Assembly: GCF_900102195.1 (NCBI RefSeq)
Contig: NZ_FNBE01000002.1
Coordinates: 372,001-436,000 of the forward strand
DNA: 64,000 bases
Direction of reading: 5' to 3'
Source of the DNA: Pseudonocardia oroxyli
GTDB taxonomy: Bacteria; Actinomycetota; Actinomycetes; Mycobacteriales; Pseudonocardiaceae
A program made the position numbers and the translations under genes. Under the pieces are notes generated by a model. That model was not told the origin of the DNA. It saw only the letters and a program-made list of their open reading frames with translations, and ran no database searches. Positions 40,178 to 49,625 of this stretch are shown here, one piece after another; positions within the stretch are counted from its first letter, which is position 1; each line of letters opens with the position of its first letter.

Positions 40178-40833
40178 CGATCAAGGTCTTCCTGGTGGAC
40201 GACCACGGGCTCTTCCGCGCGGGCGTCCGGGCCGAGCTGGAACGCGGCGCCGCCGGGGACCCGCCGCTGGAGATCGTGGGCGAGGCGGGGTCGGTCGACG
40301 AGGCCGTCGCCGGCATCGCGCACCTGAAGCCGGACGTCGTGCTGCTGGACGTCCACATGCCCGACGGCGGCGGCGCGGCCGTGCTCGCCCGCGTGCGCCC
40401 CGCGCAGCCGGACGTCGTGTTCCTGGCGCTCTCGGTGTCCGACGCCGCCGAGGACGTCATCGCCGTGATCCGCGGCGGCGCCCGCGGCTACGTCACGAAG
40501 ACGATCTCCGCGCGGGAGCTCGGGGACGCCGTGCGCCGCGTCGAGGCCGGGGACCCGGTGTTCTCCCCGCGCCTGGCCGGGTTCGTGCTCGACGCGTTCT
40601 CCGACCGCCCCGGCGCCGCCCCCGCCGTCGACCCGGAGCTGGACCTGCTGACCAAGCGGGAGCGGGACGTCCTGCGGCTGCTGGCCCGCGGCTACGCCTA
40701 CAAGGAGATCGCGGGCGAGCTGTTCATCAGCGTGAAGACGGTCGAGACCCACGTGAGCAGCGTGCTCAGGAAGACCCAGCTGTCGAACCGCTACGAGCTC
40801 AGCCGCTGGGCGAGCGACCGCCGCCTCGTCTGA
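40174..40833 (+). CDS. NarL/LuxR-family response regulator
   Basis: A 219-residue regulator. The receiver keeps all key residues: Asp9-Asp10, phospho-acceptor Asp59 in VVLLDVHMPDGG, and the conserved Lys in GYVTKTIS. The C-terminal LuxR HTH is LTKRERDVLRLLARGYAYKEIA and ISVKTVETHVSSVLRKTQLSNRYEL. The GAGGAG binding site lies inside the kinase end, and the start overlaps the kinase stop. It is the cognate partner of the PspC kinase. Confidence 0.94.
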   Translation: MTIKVFLVDDHGLFRAGVRAELERGAAGDPPLEIVGEAGSVDEAVAGIAHLKPDVVLLDVHMPDGGGAAVLARVRPAQPDVVFLALSVSDAAEDVIAVIRGGARGYVTKTISARELGDAVRRVEAGDPVFSPRLAGFVLDAFSDRPGAAPAVDPELDLLTKRERDVLRLLARGYAYKEIAGELFISVKTVETHVSSVLRKTQLSNRYELSRWASDRRLV

Positions 40834-40839
40834 GCGCAC

Positions 40840-40881
40840 GATCCCGCATCCGGTGTCTCGGGTGACACCGGATGCGGGATC
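40840..40881. terminator. Bidirectional terminator hairpin
   Basis: Perfect 18-base arms GATCCCGCATCCGGTGTC and its complement around TCGGGT, in the 54-base gap between the convergent response regulator and low-complexity protein genes. Confidence 0.85.
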
Positions 40882-40887
40882 CTTCCG

Positions 40888-42591
40888 CTACTTGCCGCCG
40901 AGCAGGCCGCCGACGGCGTTCGTCACCGGCGCCAGGGTCTCCTGGACGGGCTCCAGCGTCTTGCCGACGCCGTCGCCGACCGCGCCGACCGTGCTCTCGG
41001 TGCTGGACTCGCCGTCGGTGCTGTTCGTGCTCTTCTCCTCGGACCCCTTGTCCGACGGCGTGGACTCGCCGGTCGCGGCGTTGCCGCCGGACGAGGTGTC
41101 CAGCAGGCCGGTGACCGGGGACAGCGCGTCGAGGACCGGGCCGGTGACCGGCTCGGTGGCCTTCAGCACGGGCGCGGTCAGCGGGGCCGCGGCCTTGAGG
41201 ACCGGCGTGGTGACCGGGGCGAGGAGGTCCGCCACCGGCGTGACCGCGGGCTTGACGGCCTCGGCGACCGGCGCGACGACGTTCGTCACCACGGGGGCCA
41301 CGACCTGCTCGGCGACGGGGGTGGTGAGCGGCGCCGCGGCCGCGGCCAGCGGGGCCACCGCGGGCGCGACGGCCTGCGCCACCCCGCCACCGACCTCGCT
41401 CACCGTGCCGGTGACGACGCCCGCGACCGGCGCGACCACCGGCTGCACCGCCTGACCGACACCCGCGAGGGCGCCGGTGACCGGGGCCAGGGCGGGGGCC
41501 GCGGTCCGGGTGACCGCCTCGGTGGCACCGGTGACGGTGTTCACGACCGGGACGAGCGCGGGCGCGGTGGCCCGGTCCACCGCCCCGACGGTGCCGCCGA
41601 GACCCTCGGTGAGGCCGCCCGCCGCGCCGCCGACGGCACCGACGACCGGGGCCAGCCCGTTCGCCGCACCCTGGGTGATCGGGGTGACCGCGGCGCCCAC
41701 CGGGCCGGTCACCCCGCCGAGGACGGAACCGGCCGCGCCGCCGACCGCCTGGACCGCGCCGCCGACCACGCTGGTCGGGGGTTGCCCGGCCGGGGAGCCG
41801 GAGCCGCCGAAGGCCGGGGTGAGCAGGTTCGGAGGCGTGCCGGTGCCGGGGGTGCCCGCACCTCCCGCGGGTGCCGGGGCGCCCGGGGCCTGCGCGACGG
41901 GGGCGACCGGCGCGGCCGCCCCGGGCAGCCGCGGACCCTGCACGGGGGCGGCTGCGGCGGCGGGTGCTCCCCCGACCGCGGGGGCGACCGGGTCGAGCAG
42001 AGCGGCGGGGAAGGCGACGTTCGCCCACGCCGTGGGCGCGGGGAGGCCCGCGTCGAGCGCGTCCGCGGCGAGGACACTCGACCCGTCGGGCAGACGCATG
42101 CCGGGGAAGCTGCCGTCCGCCGTGGAGTGCGCGTCGGAGCTGCCGTCGGAGGCGTTCGTCAGGACCGCGGCGGCGAGCACGCTGCCGGTGGCAACCAGGG
42201 CTCCCGCCGCGACGGCGGCCCGGCGGGCGGCCGCGGGGGAGCGCTTGCCGAGCTGGGCGGGCCGGGGCTGGATCGGCCGGTCCAGCGCGTGCGGGGCCCG
42301 GCCCTCGCGGCGCAGCAGGGCGCCGACGGAGATGATCTGGCCGGTCAGCGACTCGCCGGGCTCCGGGGCCGCGTGGGTGTGCGCGGGCTCGGCCACCGCG
42401 GCCTGCTCGGGGGCGGGTCGCGGGTCGGGGATCCGGGGCAGTCGCCGATGGTCGCCCCCGACCCGGTCCGTGTCCGTCGGCCGGTCCGCGGCGGTGCGCT
42501 GGGCCGGAGCGCTGCGGCGCAGCAGCTCGGCCACCGTCACGGGGTGCTGCGGCGGCACCGGGTTGCCGACGCGGTGTTCGTTCGTGGCCAC
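40888..42591 (-). CDS. Low-complexity Val/Pro/Ala-rich membrane-anchored or secreted protein
   Basis: A 567-residue protein without a recognised family. A cytoplasmic N-terminus with VTVAELLRRS near 20-30 and LTGQIISVGALLRREGR near 80-96 carries two similar 'VAELLRR / VGALLRREG' motifs. One membrane segment (AAVAAGALVATGSVLAAAVL) follows, then about 430 residues of irregular Ala-Pro-Val repeats (APVTGALAGVGQAVQPVVAP type). It ends with a Ser/Thr/Glu-rich stretch before GGLLGGK. GTG at 42591 has GGAGGT nine bases upstream. Such proteins occur in actinomycetes as wall-spanning structures; the role is unknown. Confidence 0.72.
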   Translation of the reverse strand: MATNEHRVGNPVPPQHPVTVAELLRRSAPAQRTAADRPTDTDRVGGDHRRLPRIPDPRPAPEQAAVAEPAHTHAAPEPGESLTGQIISVGALLRREGRAPHALDRPIQPRPAQLGKRSPAAARRAAVAAGALVATGSVLAAAVLTNASDGSSDAHSTADGSFPGMRLPDGSSVLAADALDAGLPAPTAWANVAFPAALLDPVAPAVGGAPAAAAAPVQGPRLPGAAAPVAPVAQAPGAPAPAGGAGTPGTGTPPNLLTPAFGGSGSPAGQPPTSVVGGAVQAVGGAAGSVLGGVTGPVGAAVTPITQGAANGLAPVVGAVGGAAGGLTEGLGGTVGAVDRATAPALVPVVNTVTGATEAVTRTAAPALAPVTGALAGVGQAVQPVVAPVAGVVTGTVSEVGGGVAQAVAPAVAPLAAAAAPLTTPVAEQVVAPVVTNVVAPVAEAVKPAVTPVADLLAPVTTPVLKAAAPLTAPVLKATEPVTGPVLDALSPVTGLLDTSSGGNAATGESTPSDKGSEEKSTNSTDGESSTESTVGAVGDGVGKTLEPVQETLAPVTNAVGGLLGGK

Positions 42592-42864
42592 GGACCGACG
42601 ACCTCCTAGTGGGTGGACAGCGACCCGATCAGGTGTACCCGAGTCGGAAGCCCTCACCAAGTGTCATTCGCCCGTTCACCGCCGGTAACACGTTCGGGGG
42701 ACGACCCGCTCGTCGGACCCCTGGTACCGCTCGCCGCCCGCACCCTGGGGGGACCGGCCATACCTGCAGGTCAGGCCGTTGTCACGGGGAGAATGGCTCG
42801 TTCACGCACGGTGATCGCAGCCCCGTCGCGGTGCACTCAGCGTGAAGTGATCAATTCGGACGAA

Positions 42865-43179
42865 TCAGCCGCCGGTCGGGTACTTGGCGCGCTCCTGCTG
42901 CAGCCCGCGGTAACCGACGAACCCGCCGCCCAGGGCGAGGATCACGCCGATCACGTCCATGCCGAAGCCGCCGCTGGTGAACAGCAGGCCCAGCAGCGCC
43001 ACACCCGCCGCGCCGCCCGCGACCGGCAGCCTGCTCTTCGAGTAGGCCGCGATCTCGGCGCCCGCGGCGCCCTTCTTCTTGGCCGCGTTGTTCAACATCG
43101 CGACGTAACCGACATGTCCGAGTGCGGCCAGCAGCCCGACGAGCGCGACCAGCGTGAAGACTATCCCCATGCCCACCAC
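42865..43179 (-). CDS. Small membrane protein
   Basis: A 104-residue protein with three hydrophobic segments (IVFTLVALVGLLAALGHVGY, VAGGAAGVALLGLLFTSGG, VIGVILALGGGFVGYRGL) and a short basic loop AAKKKGAAG. Starts at 43179 (GTG) and 43170 (ATG) are both possible. It stands alone 48 bases from the chorismate mutase gene on the same strand. No family recognised; no functional inference. Confidence 0.72.
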   Translation of the reverse strand: MVGMGIVFTLVALVGLLAALGHVGYVAMLNNAAKKKGAAGAEIAAYSKSRLPVAGGAAGVALLGLLFTSGGFGMDVIGVILALGGGFVGYRGLQQERAKYPTGG

Positions 43180-43227
43180 AGTGCCACGCGCACGGTGCTC
43201 CGTGCGGGGGATTCCCCCGGGGATTCC

Positions 43228-43506
43228 TCAGGATCGCTCGGCGCCGAGCCGCCCTCGTCCCAAGCGCAGCAGCAGCATGGCGAGCTCCCGGCCCTCGGGA
43301 CCGAGCTCGCGGAAGCGGGAGAGCACCTTCATCTCGCGGCTGTAGACGATCCGCGGCCCGCCCGCGGCCATCCGGGCGCGGCCGATCCGCTGCGAGACCT
43401 CGGAGCGCCGCTGCACGGCGGCCAGGATCTCGGCGTCCAGCCGGTCGATCTCGACGCGGAGCTCGGCGATCTCGGCGTCGGTGGGGGCGTCGGTGGGAAC
43501 GGACAT
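43228..43506 (-). CDS. Chorismate mutase (AroQ type)
   Basis: A 92-residue helical protein that matches the small actinobacterial AroQ chorismate mutase (M. tuberculosis Rv0948c). It converts chorismate to prephenate for Phe and Tyr synthesis. Helix 1 is AEIAELRVEIDRLDAEILAA, followed by VQRRSEVSQRIGRARM with the active-site arginines, and PRIVYSREMKVLSRF leads into the C-terminal helix. In mycobacteria the enzyme is weak alone and is activated by DAHP synthase through its C-terminus LGRGRLG. The divergent pcrA/uvrD1 neighbour is the same as in M. tuberculosis. Confidence 0.9.
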   Translation of the reverse strand: MSVPTDAPTDAEIAELRVEIDRLDAEILAAVQRRSEVSQRIGRARMAAGGPRIVYSREMKVLSRFRELGPEGRELAMLLLRLGRGRLGAERS

Positions 43507-43711
43507 CGAGCTACTCCTCGGTGAGTGGAGTCCACCGGCCGGTCGTGCGAGAACCCCGGGTCCGGTGGACTCCGGGGTTCGTGGTCTGCAGCGCGTCAGG
43601 TGCCGTCCACGGGTGCCGGAATCCGGTACCCGTAGAGAAATCGCTGCTCGCGGTGCACGACGGACAGTCTGCCACACTCTGTCGGGGGTCGGCGGTACCG
43701 TGTTCGACACG

Positions 43712-46051
43712 ATGAGCGCTCTGTTCGAACTTCCCGGCATGGCTGTGCGTGAGCCGAAGACCAAGCGCGGTGCCGCGCTGCTCGAGGGGCTCAACCCCAA
43801 ACAGCGCGAGGCCGTCACCCACGCGGGGAGCCCGCTGCTCATCGTCGCGGGCGCGGGATCGGGCAAGACCCGCGTCCTCACCCACCGGATCGGCTGGCTG
43901 CTGGCCGAGCGGGGCGTGCACCCCGGCGAGATCATGTCGATCACCTTCACCAACAAGGCCGCGGCCGAGATGAAGGAGCGGGTGGACGCGCTGGTCGGGC
44001 GCCGCTCGATGGCCATGTGGGTGTCCACGTTCCACTCCATGTGCGTGCGGATCCTGCGGCGCGAGGCCAAGCACCTCGGCGTGCGCAGCGCCTTCTCGGT
44101 GTACGACGCGGACGACACCCGCAGGCTCATCGGGATCGTCGCGCGCGACCAGGAGCTGGACCCGAAGAAGTTCGCGCCCCGCGCGCTCGCGGCCCAGATC
44201 TCGAACCTCAAGAACGAGCTGATCGACGCCGAGGACTTCGCCGCGCGCGCCTCGAACGAGCACGAGCGCCGGATCGCCGCCGTCTACGCCACCTACCAGG
44301 AGCGGCTGCGCCAGGCGAACGCGTTCGACTTCGACGACCTGATCATGGAGACGGTCTCGCTGCTGCAGCGGATGCCCGCCGTCGCCGAGTACTACCGCCG
44401 CCGCTTCCGGCACGTCCTGGTCGACGAGTACCAGGACACCAACCACGCCCAGTACGTGCTGGTCCGTGAGCTCGTCGCGCCCGCCACGGCGGGGGCGCAG
44501 CCCGCCGAGCTCTGCGTCGTGGGCGACTCCGACCAGTCGATCTACGCCTTCCGCGGCGCGAACATCCGCAACATCGTGGAGTTCGAGCAGGACTTCCCGG
44601 ACGCGCACACGATCCTGCTCGAGCAGAACTACCGCTCCACCCAGACCATCCTCACCGCCGCGAACCGGGTCATCGCCCGCAACCCCAACCGGCGGGACAA
44701 GCGGCTGTGGTCCGAACAGGGGGACGGGGCGAAGATCGTCGGCTACGTCGCGGACAACGAGCACGACGAGGCGAGCTTCGTCGGGCAGACCGTCGACCGG
44801 CTCGTCGACTCGGGCGAGTTCCGCAACTCCGACATCGCCGTCTTCTACCGGACCAACGCGCAGTCCCGCGTGTTCGAGGACGTGTTCCTCCGGATCGGGC
44901 TGCCGTACAAGGTCGTCGGCGGGGTGCGGTTCTACGAGCGCAAGGAGATCCGGGACGCGCTGGCCTACCTGCGCGTGCTCTCCAACCCGGAGGACACCGT
45001 CAGCCTGCGCCGGATCCTCAACGTGCCCAAGCGCGGCATCGGGGACCGCGCCGAGGGGCTGGTCGCGGACTACGCCGAGCGGGAGCGCATCTCGTTCAGC
45101 CAGGCCCTGCGCGTCGCGGCCGAGGAGCCCTCGCGGCTGCCCGAGCTGGCGACCCGGTCCCAGCGGAACATCGCCGGGTTCCAGCGGATGCTGGACGACC
45201 TGCGCGAGGGCGTGGAGCGCGGGGACGAGACCGCGGACATCCTGGAGAACGTCTACGGCCGCACCGGCTACACCGAGGCCCTGGAGGCCAGCGAGGACCC
45301 GCAGGACGGCACCCGGCTGGAGAACCTCGCCGAGCTCGTCACGGTCGCCCGGGAGTTCGCCGGGGACGCGGCCGTCGCGGACCTGGACGACTCGGACGTG
45401 GAGGTCGGCGCCCCGCCGCCCGGCTCGCTGGCCGCCTTCCTCGAGCGGGTCGCGCTCGTCGCGGACGCGGACTCCATCCCGGACGACGACCAGGGCATGG
45501 TCACCCTGATGACCCTGCACACCGCGAAGGGCCTGGAGTTCCCGGTCGTGTTCCTCACCGGCTGGGAGGACGGGATCTTCCCCCACATGCGCACCCTGGG
45601 GGACCCCGACGAGATGGCGGAGGAGCGCAGGCTGGCCTACGTGGGCATCACCCGCGCGCAGCAGCGGCTGTACCTGTCCCGCGCGATCGTCCGGTCCGCG
45701 TTCGGGCAGCCGAGCACCAACCCGGCGTCGAGGTTCCTCGACGAGATCCCGGCCGAGCTCGTCGAGTGGGAGCGCTCCGAGCCCGAGCGCCCGTCCGCGC
45801 CCGTGGGGCGCTTCGGCTTCGGCCGCCGGTCCACCGCGACCGACCGCGGGGACTGGAAGGTGCCCCAGCGCACCATGAACGCGGAGATCCACCTCGAGGT
45901 GGGCGACCGGGTCAGCCACGACAAGTACGGCCTGGGCACGGTCACGGCGTCCGACGGGGTGGGCAACCGCGCCACCGTCACGATCGACTTCGGCAGCGCG
46001 GGCACCGTCCGCCTGATGCTGATCGGCGGCGTCCCGCTGCAGAAGCTGTAG
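43712..46051 (+). CDS. pcrA: ATP-dependent DNA helicase PcrA/UvrD1
   Basis: A 779-residue SF1A helicase that unwinds DNA in repair and removes RecA. Motif Q LNPKQREAV, motif I GAGSGKT, motif II DEYQDTNH, motif III GDSDQSIYAFRGAN, motif IV EQNYRST, motif V TLHTAKGLEFPVVF and motif VI EERRLAYVGITRA are all intact. The C-terminal Tudor-like end HLEVGDRVSHDKYGLGTV binds RNA polymerase in relatives. The ATG at 43712 gives SALFELPG; the longer frame to 43481 runs through the chorismate mutase promoter. Orthologue of Rv0949. Confidence 0.96.
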   Translation: MSALFELPGMAVREPKTKRGAALLEGLNPKQREAVTHAGSPLLIVAGAGSGKTRVLTHRIGWLLAERGVHPGEIMSITFTNKAAAEMKERVDALVGRRSMAMWVSTFHSMCVRILRREAKHLGVRSAFSVYDADDTRRLIGIVARDQELDPKKFAPRALAAQISNLKNELIDAEDFAARASNEHERRIAAVYATYQERLRQANAFDFDDLIMETVSLLQRMPAVAEYYRRRFRHVLVDEYQDTNHAQYVLVRELVAPATAGAQPAELCVVGDSDQSIYAFRGANIRNIVEFEQDFPDAHTILLEQNYRSTQTILTAANRVIARNPNRRDKRLWSEQGDGAKIVGYVADNEHDEASFVGQTVDRLVDSGEFRNSDIAVFYRTNAQSRVFEDVFLRIGLPYKVVGGVRFYERKEIRDALAYLRVLSNPEDTVSLRRILNVPKRGIGDRAEGLVADYAERERISFSQALRVAAEEPSRLPELATRSQRNIAGFQRMLDDLREGVERGDETADILENVYGRTGYTEALEASEDPQDGTRLENLAELVTVAREFAGDAAVADLDDSDVEVGAPPPGSLAAFLERVALVADADSIPDDDQGMVTLMTLHTAKGLEFPVVFLTGWEDGIFPHMRTLGDPDEMAEERRLAYVGITRAQQRLYLSRAIVRSAFGQPSTNPASRFLDEIPAELVEWERSEPERPSAPVGRFGFGRRSTATDRGDWKVPQRTMNAEIHLEVGDRVSHDKYGLGTVTASDGVGNRATVTIDFGSAGTVRLMLIGGVPLQKL

Positions 46052-46060
46052 CGCCGGGAG

Positions 46061-46074
46061 CCCCGGTACCGGGG
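46061..46074. terminator. Short palindrome between convergent pcrA and M23 gene
   Basis: CCCCGGTACCGGGG is a perfect 14-bp palindrome and fills most of the 23-base gap. It is a plausible but short terminator. Confidence 0.45.
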
Positions 46075-47001
46075 TCAGTAGGTGGCGCTGGGCGCTTCGC
46101 CGCCGTCGCCGGTGACCGACAGGCCCAGGCGGGTGAGGATCGGGAGCGGGTTCATCTTGTTCTCGCTCGCGTCCCAGATCTCGAAGTGCAGGTGCGGGCC
46201 GGTGGACTGGCCGCGGTTGCCGACCTCGGCGATCTCCTGGCCCGCCTGCACGGTCTGGCCGACCGAGACCAGCGAGCGGTTGATGTGCCCGTAGACGGTC
46301 CGGGTGCCGTCCGGGTGGCGCAGCACCACCCACATGCCGAAGCCGCTGGCAGGCCCGGACTCCTCGACCACGCCGTCGGTGAACGCGAAGATCGGCGTGC
46401 CGATGGGGGCGGCCAGGTCGATGCCGTAGTGGGTGACGCCCCAGCGGGCACCGAAGCCGGAGGTGAAGCGGCCCAGGGTGGGCAGCACGTAGGCCTCGCC
46501 CTTCGACAGCACCGCCTGCGGGGCGCCGCCCGCGAGCGCGGCGCGGATCGCCTGTGCGGTCTGGGCGATCTGCTCGCCGATCGCCGCGGCCTTCGTCAGG
46601 CTCGCGACCTCGACCTCGGAGTGCTCGTCGAGCACCGGAACGGCCTGGGGGGTCGCGGCGGTGAGCTGGTCGGCGCCGATGGGGCGGGCGACGGCGGTCG
46701 TGGGATCGGCGGAGGGGGAGGTCGTGGCGGCGATGTCGTCGACGACCGGGAGCATCGCGTTGGCCGCGAGCCGCTCGTAGGGGTCGGCGGCGACGGCGGG
46801 CCCGGCGAGCGCGGTCAACACCGTCTGACCTGCGGCGACCAGCGCGCCGCCCGCACAGGCGGCGACGGTCGCGCGCACGCGCAGCGACGTCTTGGGGGGC
46901 GCCGGGAGCCGGTGTCCTCCCGCCGGTCGGGCCGCACGGGGGTATGCGGTCGCCTGCGGGACCGGTCCGGGAGCGCCGCTTGGGGAGCGGTGGCGCGCCA
47001 C
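46075..47001 (-). CDS. M23 family peptidoglycan metallopeptidase (secreted)
   Basis: A 308-residue LytM-type protein. After a Pro/Arg-rich N-terminus a signal-anchor segment (ATVAACAGGALVAAGQTVLTA) ends near AGPAVAA. A helical linker (EVASLTKAAAIGEQIAQTAQAIR) follows. The catalytic domain has His191 and Asp195 in THYGIDLAAP, His239 in VYGHINRS, and His270 with His272 in GPHLHFEIW, so the zinc site is complete. The GTG at 47001 is chosen over a longer frame for its AAGGGCAGG binding site and because relatives start 'ARHR'. Orthologue of Rv0950c. Confidence 0.9.
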   Translation of the reverse strand: MARHRSPSGAPGPVPQATAYPRAARPAGGHRLPAPPKTSLRVRATVAACAGGALVAAGQTVLTALAGPAVAADPYERLAANAMLPVVDDIAATTSPSADPTTAVARPIGADQLTAATPQAVPVLDEHSEVEVASLTKAAAIGEQIAQTAQAIRAALAGGAPQAVLSKGEAYVLPTLGRFTSGFGARWGVTHYGIDLAAPIGTPIFAFTDGVVEESGPASGFGMWVVLRHPDGTRTVYGHINRSLVSVGQTVQAGQEIAEVGNRGQSTGPHLHFEIWDASENKMNPLPILTRLGLSVTGDGGEAPSATY

Positions 47002-47195
47002 GACCTGCCCTTCTTGTCGGGTCCGCACCACCTCGCGTGACGGCGTGGGCTGGGGAGGCCCGTCCGGTGCCGATTCGGGGTCGGCGCCGCGTCGTCGTGA
47101 TCGCGCTGTGACACGAACGGAGCAAAGGTAGCGGGCCGTCCGGCGGCCGTCCAACCCGGGGTGCGGTGTGTCGCGACCCGATCACGCTCCGGTCA

Positions 47196-48119
47196 CTAGG
47201 CGGGCGAGGAGCGCGCGTTCTCCGTCGACGAACGGTTGCGCAGCCTGCGCGCGAGGTGCAGCGGGAGTGCGCCGTGCGCCAGCCGGGAGACCACTCCGTG
47301 CACCACCCGCGGGTCGACGGGCATGGCCAGGTGCCCGACGTCGTCGACCTCGAGCTCCTCCACCAGGAGGTCCGGATGGCGCAGTCGGGCGTTGCGCTGC
47401 GGGACGATCATCTCGTCGATCCGGCTCCAGACGACCACGAACCGGGTCGGGCAGTCCGGGGCGGGGGCGGCGAGCTCGGCCATGACGTCCGACCCCGGCC
47501 GCAGCTGCCGGGCCAGCGGGGTCGGCAGCAGGTAGGCGGTGTTCGTGCCGGTGTGGGGGCTGCCGAGCGTGACGAGCGTGTCCACCGACTCCGCCCCGCC
47601 GAGGCACTGCACGTAGTAGCGGGCGATCACGCCGCCCAGCGAGTGCCCGACGATGTGGACCCGGTCCGCGCCGGTCGCCTCGCGCAGCCGCGCGACGTGC
47701 TCGGCCACCTCGCGGGCCGCCGACCGCAGGTCGCCGGTGAACAGGCTGTAGTTGACGGCGTGCACCAGCCCGAAGCCGCGGCGGCGCAGCGCCCTGCGGA
47801 AGACGGTGAACACGGAGCGGTTGTCCATGATCCCGTGGATCAGCAGGATCGGCGTGCCCGCGGTGTGCGGGTCGGCGCAGACGAGGCTGCGCTGCACCGG
47901 GTCCAGGTCGTCGGTGCGGTACAGGTCCCGCGGCGCGATCTTCTCGCCCGCCAGGCCGACCGGGTACAGCGCCACGTGTGCGCTCAGCCAGGCCCATTCG
48001 AGGGCGATGCCGCGGACCCCGGCGGGGGAGGCGAGGGCGCGGGCGGCGTAGGAGACAGCGGAGAACCCACCGCCGGCCGCCGTGGCCAGGCGGTGCAGTC
48101 CGGCCCGGACCGTCGCCAT
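47196..48119 (-). CDS. Triacylglycerol lipase/esterase-like alpha/beta hydrolase
   Basis: A 307-residue hydrolase. PILLIHGIMDNRSVFTVFRR contains the oxyanion region, and the nucleophile elbow is GHSLGG with Ser160. VTLGSPHTGTNTAYLL is typical of bacterial lipases and of PGAP1/GPI-deacylase-like esterases. The Asp of the triad is probably in VVWSRIDEMI and the His in VDDVGHLAMP. An N-terminal hydrophobic stretch (GIALEWAWLSAHVALYPVG) may bind the membrane. It sits between the M23 peptidase and sucC; in mycobacteria no equivalent is known to me at this place. ATG 48119; a TTG at 48125 is an alternative. Confidence 0.86.
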   Translation of the reverse strand: MATVRAGLHRLATAAGGGFSAVSYAARALASPAGVRGIALEWAWLSAHVALYPVGLAGEKIAPRDLYRTDDLDPVQRSLVCADPHTAGTPILLIHGIMDNRSVFTVFRRALRRRGFGLVHAVNYSLFTGDLRSAAREVAEHVARLREATGADRVHIVGHSLGGVIARYYVQCLGGAESVDTLVTLGSPHTGTNTAYLLPTPLARQLRPGSDVMAELAAPAPDCPTRFVVVWSRIDEMIVPQRNARLRHPDLLVEELEVDDVGHLAMPVDPRVVHGVVSRLAHGALPLHLARRLRNRSSTENARSSPA

Positions 48120-48444
48120 ACCCAAGAGTAACCGGGCCGCGTCGGTCTCGGGCGGAAACGCGCGCGAAACATCCGAGTGTCCTGTTCTCCTCGCTCTCTG
48201 TGACGAGGACGTGTCGACCGGACGACGCCTTGGTCACACCGGCGGCCCCCACCGACCCGCTCTGCCTGGCACGGGACGTGCACGCACGGTGGCGGTGAGG
48301 CAGCTCACCTGGGCGGATGTCATGTGGGCCGACCCGCATGGCTAGGGTCCTGGACCGGAGTAGGTCTCTGACGTGCGGGCATTCGCGCGGGCGCATCGTT
48401 CCCCGCGCAGCCGGCACAGCGACGTGTTGAATCGGGAGAGCCGA
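48120..48444. other. Divergent region between lipase and sucC
   Basis: No gene is supported. A TAGGGT at 48343-48348 could be the -10 of sucCD, about 95 bases before its start, but no good -35 is visible at proper distance. The stretch 48160-48200 has alternating CT-rich and GA-rich tracts that could fold around TCTGTGACGAG. Nothing else is recognised. Confidence 0.35.
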
Positions 48445-49614
48445 GTGGACCTGTACGAGTACCAGGCGAAGGACCTCTTCGCCGCCCACGGAGTCCCGGT
48501 GCTTCCGGGCAAGACGGTGGACACGGCCGAGGCCGCCGAGGCCGCCGCCGCCGAGCTGGGCACCGCCGTCGTGGTGAAGGCCCAGGTCAAGACGGGTGGC
48601 CGGGGCAAGGCGGGCGGCGTCAAGCTGGCCGAGTCGCCGGCCGAGGCCAAGGAGAAGGCGACCGCCATCCTCGGCCTGGACATCAAGGGCCACACCGTGC
48701 ACCAGGTGCTGGTGACCACGGCCAGCGACATCGCGGAGGAGTACTACTTCTCCTTCCTGCTCGACCGGTCCAACCGCACCTTCCTGGCCATGTGCTCGGC
48801 CGAGGGCGGCATGGAGATCGAGCAGCTGGCCGTCGAGCGGCCGGACGCGCTGGCGCGCATCCCGATCGACGCGATCGCGGGTGTGGACAAGGCGAAGGCG
48901 GACGAGATCGTCGCCGCGGGCAAGATCCCCGCCGTGGTGGCCGAGCAGGCCGCGGACGTCATCGTGAAGCTGTGGGAGACCTTCGTCGCCGAGGACGCCA
49001 CCCTCGTCGAGGTCAACCCGCTGGTGCGCGACCCCGAGGACAAGGTCATCGCCCTCGACGGCAAGGTGACCCTCGACGAGAACGCCGGCTTCCGGCACCC
49101 GGCGCACGCCGAGCTCGTCGACGAGCGCACCGAGAACGCGCTCGAGGCGAAGGCCAAGGCCAAGGGCCTGAACTACGTCAAGCTCGACGGCGGCACCGTC
49201 GGCATCATCGGCAACGGCGCGGGCCTGGTCATGAGCACCCTGGACGTCGTCGCCTACGCGGGCGAGAAGCACGGCGGCCAGAAGCCCGCCAACTTCCTCG
49301 ACATCGGCGGCGGTGCGTCGGCGCAGGTCATGGCGGACGGGCTGGACGTCATCCTGGGCGACCCGGACGTCAAGTCCGTGTTCGTCAACGTGTTCGGCGG
49401 CATCACCGCGTGCGACGCGGTCGCCAACGGCATCGTCGAGGCCCTGAAGATCCTGGGTGACGGCGCCACCAAGCCGCTCGTCGTCCGGCTGGACGGCAAC
49501 AACGTCGTCGAGGGTCGCCAGATCCTGGCCGACGCGAACCACCCCCTGGTGACCGTCGTGGGCACCATGGACGACGCGGCCGACAAGGCCGCCGAGCTCG
49601 CCGCTGCGGTCTGA
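48445..49614 (+). CDS. sucC: Succinyl-CoA synthetase beta subunit (ADP-forming)
   Basis: A 389-residue ATP-grasp subunit of the TCA-cycle succinate-CoA ligase. N-terminal [21 protein letters not shown] and nucleotide-binding [21 protein letters not shown] are diagnostic. The C-terminal domain has [13 protein letters not shown] and [14 protein letters not shown], and the phosphate-binding EVNPL precedes it. The GTG at 48445 has GGGAGAG five bases upstream. sucD follows after 11 bases, forming the conserved operon (Rv0951-Rv0952 order). Confidence 0.96.
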   Translation: MDLYEYQAKDLFAAHGVPVLPGKTVDTAEAAEAAAAELGTAVVVKAQVKTGGRGKAGGVKLAESPAEAKEKATAILGLDIKGHTVHQVLVTTASDIAEEYYFSFLLDRSNRTFLAMCSAEGGMEIEQLAVERPDALARIPIDAIAGVDKAKADEIVAAGKIPAVVAEQAADVIVKLWETFVAEDATLVEVNPLVRDPEDKVIALDGKVTLDENAGFRHPAHAELVDERTENALEAKAKAKGLNYVKLDGGTVGIIGNGAGLVMSTLDVVAYAGEKHGGQKPANFLDIGGGASAQVMADGLDVILGDPDVKSVFVNVFGGITACDAVANGIVEALKILGDGATKPLVVRLDGNNVVEGRQILADANHPLVTVVGTMDDAADKAAELAAAV

Positions 49615-49625
49615 GGGAACCTGAC

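Noticed and set aside
43511..47185. Minus-strand open frame of over 1200 codons opposite pcrA
   Set aside because: Antisense shadow of a highly conserved helicase in high-GC DNA, with no recognisable domains.
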